From positions 558,001-622,000 of the forward strand of contig JACPUT010000002.1 of assembly GCA_016192145.1 (NCBI GenBank): DNA of 64,000 bases, read 5' to 3'. Below are positions 34,181 through 42,528 of this stretch, one piece after another. Below the pieces are notes generated by a model. That model had not been told where the DNA came from. It saw nothing but the letters and a program-made list of their open reading frames with translations, and searched no databases. The stretch is from Acidobacteriota bacterium (GTDB taxonomy: Bacteria; Acidobacteriota; Holophagae; Holophagales; Holophagaceae). How positions within the stretch are numbered: the stretch's first letter is position 1; the number at the start of each line of letters is the position of its first letter. The position numbers were made by a program, and so were the translations under genes.

Positions 34181-35404
34181 ATGCGGATCGACCCGAAGGC
34201 TCACTTCCAGTTTCTGGCTAAGCAAATTGCCCTGGTAGAGTCCCTCTGCCGCCGGGAGACACCACTGCGCGAAGGTGAAGTACTTGATCTGATCGATTTC
34301 TACGGCGAAGGCCAACCATCGATCGAAGAATTGAAGATTAAGGGAATCCTGGAGTATCGGTCTCAGTCCGACGAGTATGCAATCCGTTACTCGCTAGGCG
34401 AGTACGTCCGCGAGATGGTCAATGCCCGTCGCATGATCGGTACCGAGTGGACCCAACAGCAGCTTCAGAGCCTTCGATACCTTCTCGGGTACCTTGAGCA
34501 GATGGTGGGCGGCAGGCGCGGGAGCCGGTCGGATTGGACCGGGTTCAAGCAGCACCTGCGGGACCTTGAGCGGCAGGCAGAGTCCATCCGAAGCGCGTTT
34601 ACAGGCAACCTGGAGGTGATTCGGGAGCAGGTTGGCGAGTTCCGCAAACAGAAGCCTGGGACCTCCCGGGAACGGTTCATCTGGATCTCTCGAATTTGGG
34701 ACGAACACCTTGCGCCCATGGCGGACGTATTCAGCCCGGATGGAGAGTGGGAGAAACTCATCGTGGGCTTCGAAAAGGTCCTGAACGCGGTGAATGAGAC
34801 CGCGCCGGATGAGGTGCAGGACCAGGTCCGCTGGGTGAGCATGAGCCTCACCGAGATGGTGCGAGCCGCGAGTCACACGCACCTCGAAGGGACACGTGAG
34901 GTCTGGCCAATTTACAATTCCGAGAAGCGCGATGGCTCCATCGCCCGCGACGCCTCCAGGCTCCTGGAGGCCGCCCGCAAGCGGACTCAAGGTTGGAACA
35001 ATCTCCATCTTGATTCCTACTTTGGGCTGGAGGATTCACGGGGGGGCGGCGAACGTTTTATCAGGCCCTTCGACGATTCGAAGCTTGCAGGCGACCTTGC
35101 CGAGAAGCTGACTCACACCCCGGCCCCACTGCCAGTGTTGGAGGCCCGGCCCAAGATTAAGGTTCGCTTCCCACTCTCGGACAACGAGATCCACGCGAAG
35201 CTCAGGGCGAGCGGCGGACGCACAGACGCCACGCTCTCCTGGATGGTCCAGACATTCCCGGATGCCTCCCTGAACGAAGTGATTCGCGCCTATGGTCGCT
35301 TCGTGCTTGAGCATGGCCTGAAGCGGGTCAGTGGTGGGCGTCAGACAGTGAAGCACCCCGAAGGCACTCTCACGGCCTACCCACTTGTGCTGGAGTTGAA
35401 ATGA
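34181..35404 (+). CDS. jetA: Wadjet component JetA (MukF-like kleisin)
   Basis: 407 residues; ATG 34181, weak ribosome site. Helical, with a winged-helix-like start and an N-terminal FLAKQIALVESLCRRETPL segment. The four-gene order A-B-C-D with 4-bp overlaps and an SMC-type JetC identifies it. JetA is the kleisin-like subunit that bridges the JetC heads. Shorter than the 480 or so residues of many JetA proteins. The Wadjet subtype was not assigned. The operon starts after about 200 bp without a gene (33977..34180). Confidence 0.8.
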   Translation: MRIDPKAHFQFLAKQIALVESLCRRETPLREGEVLDLIDFYGEGQPSIEELKIKGILEYRSQSDEYAIRYSLGEYVREMVNARRMIGTEWTQQQLQSLRYLLGYLEQMVGGRRGSRSDWTGFKQHLRDLERQAESIRSAFTGNLEVIREQVGEFRKQKPGTSRERFIWISRIWDEHLAPMADVFSPDGEWEKLIVGFEKVLNAVNETAPDEVQDQVRWVSMSLTEMVRAASHTHLEGTREVWPIYNSEKRDGSIARDASRLLEAARKRTQGWNNLHLDSYFGLEDSRGGGERFIRPFDDSKLAGDLAEKLTHTPAPLPVLEARPKIKVRFPLSDNEIHAKLRASGGRTDATLSWMVQTFPDASLNEVIRAYGRFVLEHGLKRVSGGRQTVKHPEGTLTAYPLVLELK

Positions 35405-36045
35405 ATATACAGGTCGCGCCCTCGTTGGATCAGCTTCCCTATCTAAAGGACATCTTTACGGCCCTTCGCCGCGGCAAGCACATCTGCATGGAGGACACGC
35501 TTCTCTATGGGGCGCTGGAGAAGCACTACGAGCACTTCAAGAGCCTGTTTGACGCTCTGGGCCTTCAGCTCGTGCATCACCAACGGGGGATCTTCTATAT
35601 GGTGGATGACTCGGCACCGTCGGCCGCCGAGAGCATCGTCTACTTCATGGCGATCCTGATCGAGTCCATGGATGACCGAGGGGCTTCGATCCAGGACGCG
35701 ATCGAGCGGTCGCCCCGGAAAGTCTTCCTGATCGAAGACCTTCCGCACCTTACGATGCCGAAGTACCAAGACCTCATGAGAGGAGTATTGGACGTGAAGG
35801 ATCGCCAGGGCGTACAACGCATTATTGCCAGCATGACCCGATACGGGTTTGTGGAGGCGCTCGATGGTGGCGCCTTCCGGTTCCGCCAGTCGGCGTTCAG
35901 GCTCCTTGACGTGTGTGCCCTGGCGGGTGTCGAGGCCGACTCCAATGCTCGCGCCGCTGTGGATGAGGAGGCTCCCGCCGAAGATGCCAAGGACATGCCG
36001 GGCAGCTGCGGCATGGGCCGGGATGCAGCCGGAGTCGAAGCATGA
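35401..36045 (+). CDS. jetB: Wadjet component JetB (MukE-like)
   Basis: 214 residues with winged-helix-like sequence (FTALRRGKHICMEDTLLYGA, LHTLTMPKYQ-like stretch). Between jetA and jetC with 4-bp overlaps, the normal JetB place. The last 30 residues are acidic and low-complexity. MukE-like subunits tie the kleisin to the SMC dimer. Confidence 0.8.
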   Translation: MNIQVAPSLDQLPYLKDIFTALRRGKHICMEDTLLYGALEKHYEHFKSLFDALGLQLVHHQRGIFYMVDDSAPSAAESIVYFMAILIESMDDRGASIQDAIERSPRKVFLIEDLPHLTMPKYQDLMRGVLDVKDRQGVQRIIASMTRYGFVEALDGGAFRFRQSAFRLLDVCALAGVEADSNARAAVDEEAPAEDAKDMPGSCGMGRDAAGVEA

Positions 36046-38888
36046 GTGCGCTGCATAACGCGGTTGGACCGCGCAAGGTCATCCTTATCAACTCAGCGGT
36101 CTACACCTATGCCGAGATCGTGCTCGGCGAGAGCACCCATCTCGCCGGGGACAATAACGTTGGCAAGACTTCCCTCATAAACGTCCTCCAGTTTCTCTAT
36201 CTTGATCCTTCCAGCCAACGGTTTCCGAAGAGCAGACAGGAGACAATTCGGTACTACTTCAAACAGCACTCGTATGTGCTTTTCGAAGTGGACACCCCGA
36301 CTGGCATTAAGACGGTGGGCATCCGGGGCTTGGGGCCTGCGCGCGGCTACGATATCCAACACTTTATCTTCGATGGCCCGTTCGATAAGGCACTCTTCTA
36401 TGGGGCTGTCGGTGACGGGAAGGAGCAGCTGCGGGAGTGGGATGATGTCTGGGGTGGGCTCGCGGCGACCCAGGGCGGGCGGCTGCTGGAGTCCAGCCAG
36501 CTACGGAGCATCCTGATAGGCAAGGCCGAGAAGGGACTGCCTCGGCTTGACCTCGTTCCCACGTCGAATTTCGGGGCCTTCGCCCGTGTCTTTCGGCACC
36601 TGATTTCCCTGCGGGCCACGACCGACAAGGAACTCAGAGAGATGGTTCTCGACAGTATTGCGAACCTGAAAACAGAGAATCGGGTGCTCGACCTCCCGCG
36701 TGTTTGTGGTGAGGAGTTCGCTAGCACGAAGATCGAGGAGGCACGGATCCTGAGGCTCCGCCGGGCAACATCCTTGTGGGATGCCCTCAAGGGTAAGGTT
36801 GAGGAGCGCCGGGCCCTCCTGCGGGAGTTGCCGACAATTCACGCGGTCCTGCGAGAGTCGTGCAACCGTCAGGTCCACACCCTGCAAGGTCAGGAATCCT
36901 CGGTTTTGATGGAACTCGAACACCTGGACCTTCAGCAACGGACCTTGCGAGAAAGGAAGATCACCCTGGCGAAGACCCGAGACGCCGCTGTCTCCCGAGA
37001 GAGCCAGCTGGGGCAGGAGGTAGACCGTCTGGAAAAGCTCCAAAACAAGGTTGCCGAGATGTTGACCGAGGAGCTGTTGGGCGAGGCTGTTGCTAGTGCG
37101 AGCCGCGAACTCGGTGAGATCGAATTGGAGATGCGTGTCGCCACCGAAGGCGAGCCCCGGAAAGCGATCGAGAGCCGCATCAGCGCTGCCAATCAGACTC
37201 TGGGGCGCCTGCGAGCGCAGCTCGCCAACCCGGCGAATTCCTGGATCAGCCCGGTGCTCAGTGAGTACCCAGCGGACGAGCAATTGAAGGTGCTCCGGCT
37301 CATCAATCGCGACCTGTTGGACCTGCCGGAGGGCAAGGAGGGCGTCGAGGTCAAGGACTCGCAGGCCCTGCACGCCCTTGTCGGGACGATCTTGGCCTCC
37401 GGGGACCTGGAGACCTACGAATCCAAGGCCCTGCGCGTCAACCTCAAGGGCGTGATGGCGCCGACGGTGTCCATCACCGATCCCCTCCTGATCGAGCAGA
37501 AGATCGAAAAAGTGGTCGCCACGCTCGAAAAGGACACGGCCCTGCTGCAGGGCGCCAAGAACCTTGAGCACCTGGGGCGCGAAAAGGTGCGGCTGGAGCG
37601 CCAACGCGACGAGCTTCTCCGCGACCTTGCAACGAAACGCAATGCCCAGGAAGAAATACAGCGCCTGCCGGGGCTTCGCGCCGATTTGGAGGAGGCTGAG
37701 ATTGCGGCCACCCGCGTGAAGAAGGAGGCTGCCCAGGTCGAAGGGGAACTTGAGGACGCGACGAACAACCGCCAGGAGATTGAATCCCAGCTCAATCACC
37801 TCCGTCGGTCGCTAAACACCCTTCGAGACTCCTCGCTCCAGGCACTTGAGCTCCTCGGAGAGAATCTGGGCTTTGATGAGGTCCCCGTCCCCGAAGGGAC
37901 GCACTTTCCAGTCGGGGGCGAGCTGGATGGTCGGCTCGTTGACTTTTCCGAGGCAGCGAGGCGGGTCCATTCCCTCCATGGCGCCGTCCGGGAAGGCCTG
38001 GAAGGCATCGACAAGGTCCTGGACGGTCTCCTGTCGGGGACGGAGGAGCAGCAGCTCTCCGCCCTCGAGATAGAGATGGATGCCCTCCCCGGCATGGAGG
38101 ACAAGCTCTCCAAGCAGTGGGAGGTCATGGTAAAACACGCGGGTCGCGGCTTCTACGACCTCGGGAAGGACTTGGAGCGGGTCCAGTCCCGGGTGAATGA
38201 GATTAACCGGCGTCTGGGCAAGGTTCGGGTGAGCAATCTCCGAAGAGTCTCAATCCAGTTGGTCGAAGTTCCGGGTCTAGTGGAACCGATCCGCCGCTGG
38301 ACAGAGCTCTTCGAAGTGGAAGGGCTAGCGGAGGAGAGCCTTTCCACGATTCGGCCGCAGCTCGCCAAGTACATTGAGGACAATCGCCAGTTCGACCTCC
38401 TGGATATGTTTAACCTCCACATGGAGGTGGAGCGCGCCGACTCCAGCAAGGAGGTCTATGCATCCCTGTCGGCTGAGAGCACCGGCACGGGCATCACGCT
38501 TAAGGTCGTGCTGCTGTCCATGCTGCTGCGTGATCTTATTAAGGCCAAGGCTAACGTAACCCTTCCTCTCTTCGTGGACGAGGTGGACACCCTCGACCAG
38601 AAGAACCGAGAGGCGATCCTTGCCGTGGCCCGGGCCCTCGAATTCCGCGTCATCATGGCGAGCCCCAATGCCGTTCGGGCCTCTCGCACCTACTTCCTTC
38701 ATGAGACCGAAAAGGGCCGCACCTACATCCACGAGTGGGAGGTCCTTGAGGTGGAGCAGGCTCCCGCTGGCGCCGAGGAAACGGACTTCGATACTGCGCT
38801 CGACGAAGTCGTGCCTGAAGGGGAAGAACTCCTCGTGATTGATAGTGCCTCAGAAGAGGCTGGAGTGCTGATCGATGGCCAGCCCTAG
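36042..38888 (+). CDS. jetC: Wadjet component JetC (SMC/MukB-like ATPase)
   Basis: 948 residues. Walker A is GDNNVGKTS at residues 36-44. Two long coiled-coil arms (about 250-420 and 500-640) flank a hinge-like region. The C-terminal head has Walker B LPLFVDEVDTLDQKN near residue 842. It would extrude DNA loops in the Wadjet system and restrict plasmids. Smaller than the roughly 1100-residue JetC of well-studied systems. Overlaps jetB and jetD. Confidence 0.9.
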   Translation: MSALHNAVGPRKVILINSAVYTYAEIVLGESTHLAGDNNVGKTSLINVLQFLYLDPSSQRFPKSRQETIRYYFKQHSYVLFEVDTPTGIKTVGIRGLGPARGYDIQHFIFDGPFDKALFYGAVGDGKEQLREWDDVWGGLAATQGGRLLESSQLRSILIGKAEKGLPRLDLVPTSNFGAFARVFRHLISLRATTDKELREMVLDSIANLKTENRVLDLPRVCGEEFASTKIEEARILRLRRATSLWDALKGKVEERRALLRELPTIHAVLRESCNRQVHTLQGQESSVLMELEHLDLQQRTLRERKITLAKTRDAAVSRESQLGQEVDRLEKLQNKVAEMLTEELLGEAVASASRELGEIELEMRVATEGEPRKAIESRISAANQTLGRLRAQLANPANSWISPVLSEYPADEQLKVLRLINRDLLDLPEGKEGVEVKDSQALHALVGTILASGDLETYESKALRVNLKGVMAPTVSITDPLLIEQKIEKVVATLEKDTALLQGAKNLEHLGREKVRLERQRDELLRDLATKRNAQEEIQRLPGLRADLEEAEIAATRVKKEAAQVEGELEDATNNRQEIESQLNHLRRSLNTLRDSSLQALELLGENLGFDEVPVPEGTHFPVGGELDGRLVDFSEAARRVHSLHGAVREGLEGIDKVLDGLLSGTEEQQLSALEIEMDALPGMEDKLSKQWEVMVKHAGRGFYDLGKDLERVQSRVNEINRRLGKVRVSNLRRVSIQLVEVPGLVEPIRRWTELFEVEGLAEESLSTIRPQLAKYIEDNRQFDLLDMFNLHMEVERADSSKEVYASLSAESTGTGITLKVVLLSMLLRDLIKAKANVTLPLFVDEVDTLDQKNREAILAVARALEFRVIMASPNAVRASRTYFLHETEKGRTYIHEWEVLEVEQAPAGAEETDFDTALDEVVPEGEELLVIDSASEEAGVLIDGQP

Positions 38889-39795
38889 CCTCCTGCAAGA
38901 GCTGCTCGGCCAGGGCACCGTCCGGGTTAGCCGCCTCGGGGCAGTAGCCTTGGCAGAGTTCCGCCCCCTCCTGGACGCAGGAATCCTGCTCCTAGAGCGG
39001 AGGGGGGCTGGGGAGCGCCTCTGTGTCGCACGCCCCGCCGACTTCGCGGCGTTCGTTCGAAAGGCCTACCCTGGCCTGAGCGATTCCGGGCCCGCCCCCG
39101 CCTCGCCCCGAGCCAGGGGGCTCCTTGCCTCCCGCAATACAAAGGCTACCAAGGGAACCCTCGGTGAGCCGGTGCTCGTTCGTGGAGTATCTGGGGCTCG
39201 CGTGGTGGGCCTTGATGGCCTCCACGACCTCGGTGCCTCGGAACGCTTCGGGGCCTTCACCTTCATCTTGCGAGAAGGAGCCTCCTGGCGCCTTGAGGGC
39301 GAGCGGGCTGCCGTGGGCCTTGTGGAGAACCTTGATGCTTTCCTGGGGCTCAACATTGAGGCTCTGGGCCCATCTCTGGGGGTGGACGCGGTCATCTACA
39401 CACAGGGCAAGCTCAGTGGCCGGGTGCTCGACTGGCTATCGTCGAACACCATGGCGGACATCCAAGTGCTCCACTTGGGGGACTACGATCCCGTGGGCCT
39501 CCGGGAGTACATCCGCTTGCGGGCGGCGCTTGGCGCCCGGGCTCGGATCTTCCTGCCCCCGGGGCTCGGCAAGCTCTTTGATGACTTCGCCAGCTCGAAG
39601 ATCATGGCCAAGGATGGGAACCAGCGCGAGTTGATGACCCTCGTTCGCATGGCGATGAAGCTCCCTGCAGATGCCCAGGAGGTCCTAGAGCACATCCGTC
39701 GGACCAACTGCGGCCTTGAACAGGAGGCATTCTTCTTGATGTCTTGGCCTGGGTTGGGTCCCCACCCGTGGCGGCGATCCGAAGCCATTTTTTGA
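38875..39795 (+). CDS. jetD: Wadjet component JetD (TOPRIM nuclease subunit)
   Basis: 306 residues. TOPRIM-like motifs VENLDAFLGL (catalytic Glu) and LHLGDYDPVGLREYI (DxD). It cuts DNA after loop extrusion by JetABC. The usual JetD is longer; the N-terminal DUF3322-like part here is short. Overlaps jetC by 14 bp. Confidence 0.85.
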   Translation: MASPSLLQELLGQGTVRVSRLGAVALAEFRPLLDAGILLLERRGAGERLCVARPADFAAFVRKAYPGLSDSGPAPASPRARGLLASRNTKATKGTLGEPVLVRGVSGARVVGLDGLHDLGASERFGAFTFILREGASWRLEGERAAVGLVENLDAFLGLNIEALGPSLGVDAVIYTQGKLSGRVLDWLSSNTMADIQVLHLGDYDPVGLREYIRLRAALGARARIFLPPGLGKLFDDFASSKIMAKDGNQRELMTLVRMAMKLPADAQEVLEHIRRTNCGLEQEAFFLMSWPGLGPHPWRRSEAIF

Positions 39796-39900
39796 GGTGA
39801 ATTTATAGCTAATGGAATGGTTTCTCGGCTTCGAGGTCCTTCACCAGGGCCCTAAGATGAGTGTCGGTGGCGGAGCGGGCCACAATCTGGAGACGTATCT

Positions 39901-40335
39901 ATGCCAAACCTCGCATCCGTCCTGAAGGTCGAAATCTTGCGTCTTGCCCGAAAGGAAGTAAGGAAAGAACTCGATGGGCTGCGAAAGGCCTCAGCGCAAT
40001 ACCGAAGCGAGATCGCCGAATTGAAACGTCGAGTAGCTTCACTTGAAAAGGAACCGACTTCTTCAGTGAGGAGGAGATCGAGCCAATCCAGCTCTGTTGA
40101 TGCGGGAGATGTAGATTCTGCTGTGAGATTCAGTGCAAAGGGATTTGCATCCCATCGAAATCGATTGGGGGTATCTGCTTCAGAGGCTGGGAGGATCCTG
40201 CACGTATCGGCGCAGACGATCTATGGTTGGGAGAGCGGCACCAAACCCCGCCGTCAGCATCAGAACGCTATCGCGGCCTTCAGAAAGATGGGGAAACGCG
40301 ATGTAAAATCGATTCTGGCAAGTTCAGAAGCCTAG
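39901..40335 (+). CDS. Helix-turn-helix regulator with coiled coil
   Basis: 144 residues. The N-terminal half is a charged coiled coil (KVEILRLARKEVRKELDGLR). The C-terminal half is an XRE-type helix-turn-helix (RLGVSASEAGRILHVSAQTI followed by YGWESGTKPR). It is 105 bp downstream of jetD in the same direction. May regulate the jet or tns operons; the palindrome at 40444 is a candidate site. Confidence 0.7.
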   Translation: MPNLASVLKVEILRLARKEVRKELDGLRKASAQYRSEIAELKRRVASLEKEPTSSVRRRSSQSSSVDAGDVDSAVRFSAKGFASHRNRLGVSASEAGRILHVSAQTIYGWESGTKPRRQHQNAIAAFRKMGKRDVKSILASSEA

Positions 40336-40443
40336 GCTTGGTTTTATCTTTGCAGTTTTGTGTAAAGAGCATTCAAGGGGTAGCCTGAGCTTGACCCATA
40401 GAAGCATCGTATCTTCCTCTCAATGGAATGATCGTATGTGCTC

Positions 40444-40472
40444 TGAACCGGTCGCAATTTGCGACCGGTTCA
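40444..40472. repeat. Perfect 29-bp palindrome, candidate operator
   Basis: TGAACCGGTCGCAA and its exact complement flank a single central base. No T-run follows, so it is not a typical terminator. It is the main feature in the 377-bp gap 40336..40711 between two regulator genes, and is likely a protein-binding site. Confidence 0.65.
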
Positions 40473-40711
40473 ATCTGTACAGATGGCAGCGGTGTTTGCA
40501 GTATGCGTGGCAGCTCGATTGAATTGTCTACCTGACAACGACGCCATTCCCAATGTGGCAACTGATCCGAATTGCTCTACCGCGGCCTCTGTCATCGTCT
40601 GGCAAAACCGGCACAAGGGACGGATTTAGCGCGTAACAGAGTCGCTCATAATTTTTCGTCCAAGCGACCAGGATTAAGTGAAAGAGGCGATCATAGAAGA
40701 GGAGGAACTTC

Positions 40712-41098
40712 ATGCAGAGTCACTCGGGGTCAGCGGAAACCGATGCCCGAAACATCAAAACCACATTCGAGGCTTTGATGAAGCATGCTGACGAACTCAA
40801 TCTAACGGTGAGAGAAAAATGTGCTTTGCTTGCGCTCCATAAATCGTCCTATTACCGCTGGTTGGAGCACGGTCCAAAAGTCGATCCCGATAAGCGGGAG
40901 CGGATGTCCATATTGCTTTCCATTTTTGAACGATCAGACACAAAATTTGAAGCATCTGGTGGTTCGAAATGGTGGCTACTGCAACCAAACCACGATCAAC
41001 TTTGCAATGGTTCACGCCCAATTGACCTTTTACTCAGTGGCGGATTCAGAGAGGTTGTTCTCGTCGAGCAACTTCTAACCCTGAAACGTACGCCGTAA
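40712..41098 (+). CDS. MbcA/ParS/Xre-family antitoxin-like regulator
   Basis: 128 residues (GGAGGA upstream of ATG 40712). N-terminal HTH-like REKCALLALHKSSYYRWLEH; C-terminal DUF2384-like end (GSRPIDLLLSGGFREVVLVE). This pattern belongs to Xre/MbcA/ParS antitoxins, but no RES toxin partner is adjacent. It lies just before tnsA and may be a solo regulator of the transposition genes. Confidence 0.65.
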   Translation: MQSHSGSAETDARNIKTTFEALMKHADELNLTVREKCALLALHKSSYYRWLEHGPKVDPDKRERMSILLSIFERSDTKFEASGGSKWWLLQPNHDQLCNGSRPIDLLLSGGFREVVLVEQLLTLKRTP

Positions 41099-41474
41099 GG
41101 CAAGGAATGGCTCTGGTCAGTGGACAACCATCGCCATCGCCATCTCTATCGTCCACACCAATCCTACCAAATAACAGTTTGATGGAGAGCTCGCCACTTA
41201 GGCGTAACCCACGGGTCGCAATTTTAGGGAGGGCTAGAAATCGCTAATATTTTTATTTTGGTAAGAGTTTAATGCTGAAAAATAGGTTAGTTAGCTATTG
41301 ACGTGGCTTTTTGGGGCGGTACCCTCGGAGTGTCTCAGCTGAGACTTTCGGAGGCCAGCATGTAGCCAGATCCATTCCAGGAAGAGAAGCGGATCAATTG
41401 ATCCGCCCCCTACAACCCCATTTCACTTGCGGCGCCCAGGGCTGGAATCCAATGCGCCGCAAGAAGGAGTCCTT
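41099..41474. other. Upstream region of the tns operon
   Basis: No gene. A+T-rich around 41240..41290, with a TTGACG box at 41298..41303 and a 14-bp palindrome GTCTCAGCTGAGAC at 41332..41345, candidate control elements for tnsA. A clear -10 box was not found. Confidence 0.45.
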
Positions 41475-42245
41475 ATGTCTACAGATCCTAAGCCATACAA
41501 GGGGTGTTGGCAAGACCCTCATGTCCACAAAACTGAGGGGTACGAGCCTGCACGCAACCTCCCGAGAAGTGCCTGTGCTATCACAGGGCTTTACTATTCC
41601 ATACGCAATGGGAGACAGGTTGCTCATGAGAGCTATATGGAGAGGAATGTAATTGATTGTCTTGAGCAAGCAGACTTAACTTGGCGTTATTATGAACAAC
41701 CGGTTTCTATAATTTTCAAAGATGAAAGATTTAAAAGTAGAGAATTTACCCCCGATTTGCTGTGGTATGGGAAACCTCCAACAGAGAAATACAAGCGAAT
41801 CAGGCCGGTGCTAATTGAAGTTAAGCCCGTTCGGCAACTCTTCGCTTGGGGCGCAATGAATCGAGAGCGGGTTGACGCCGCAAAGTTGGAAGCGGATCGC
41901 CAAGGCTGGCAGTTCGTCTTCGTTACCGACGGCGAGATTCGCCCGCCCGAAGCCTTGATCCATTGGCTTAACTCGCAAGTGCCGGTCGATATGGATCCGT
42001 TACAGGTGCGGCTGATCGACTTCCTTGATCAGGTTGGCCCCACAAACCTGATGAGTGCTGCGATGCATTTGAAGGGATTGGTTGGTGGGCTTGAGCCTGC
42101 GAGTGACGTAGTCGGTCGGTTGATAAGCGAAGGGATCATCGAGTACATCGATCGAGAGCCGGTCACCTGGTGGAGCAAGATTCAACTTCGAGGGCAGACC
42201 TTGGCGGAGCTCGCCACCGCCGCGGGGAAGGTGAGCCATGATTAG
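41475..42245 (+). CDS. tnsA: TnsA-type transposon end-cleaving endonuclease
   Basis: 256 residues from ATG 41475 (AAGGAG upstream). Restriction-like catalytic residues: E56 (SYMERN), D94 (FTPDLLWYG) and E115/K117 (VLIEVKP). TnsA cuts the 5' ends so that the element moves by cut-and-paste, together with TnsB. The C-terminal half resembles TnsA's winged helix. Overlaps the next small gene by 8 bp. Confidence 0.9.
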   Translation: MSTDPKPYKGCWQDPHVHKTEGYEPARNLPRSACAITGLYYSIRNGRQVAHESYMERNVIDCLEQADLTWRYYEQPVSIIFKDERFKSREFTPDLLWYGKPPTEKYKRIRPVLIEVKPVRQLFAWGAMNRERVDAAKLEADRQGWQFVFVTDGEIRPPEALIHWLNSQVPVDMDPLQVRLIDFLDQVGPTNLMSAAMHLKGLVGGLEPASDVVGRLISEGIIEYIDREPVTWWSKIQLRGQTLAELATAAGKVSHD

Positions 42246-42525
42246 CAAGGGCTCCCTCTCCCCCAGCCCTCAGGAGTCGAGAAACCATCCAAGGTGGGGT
42301 CTTCTTGGATTGGGCTCACTCTCTAATGCCTATCAAGGGCTATTTGAGGTGGATCACAGCACTCTCAACGTCATTGTCATCGATGAACTCGATGGGGCAG
42401 TGCTGAGAAGGCCGAAGATTTTCTTACTCTACGATCGTGCAACCGGGAGGGTGCTTGGTAGTTACCTAGCGTGTGAAGACCTGGAGGCGGGAAATGGGCA
42501 TCAGGTCGGAAGGCGGAGGAGGTGA
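42238..42525 (+). CDS. TnsB-like mini-protein (catalytic-core fragment)
   Basis: 95 residues. Residues 36-80 (FEVDHSTLNVIVIDELDGAV, then LLYDRATGRVLGSYLA) line up with TnsB's first RNase H strand of this operon (VQIDHTKLDVMVLDEESRKA, then LDVATRMVLGLLVT). It has the first catalytic Asp (D39) but no second Asp or Glu. It overlaps tnsA and ends 3 bp before tnsB, so it is co-translated. It may be a decayed duplication or a regulator of TnsB. Confidence 0.7.
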   Translation: MISKGSLSPSPQESRNHPRWGLLGLGSLSNAYQGLFEVDHSTLNVIVIDELDGAVLRRPKIFLLYDRATGRVLGSYLACEDLEAGNGHQVGRRRR

Positions 42526-42528
42526 GCC

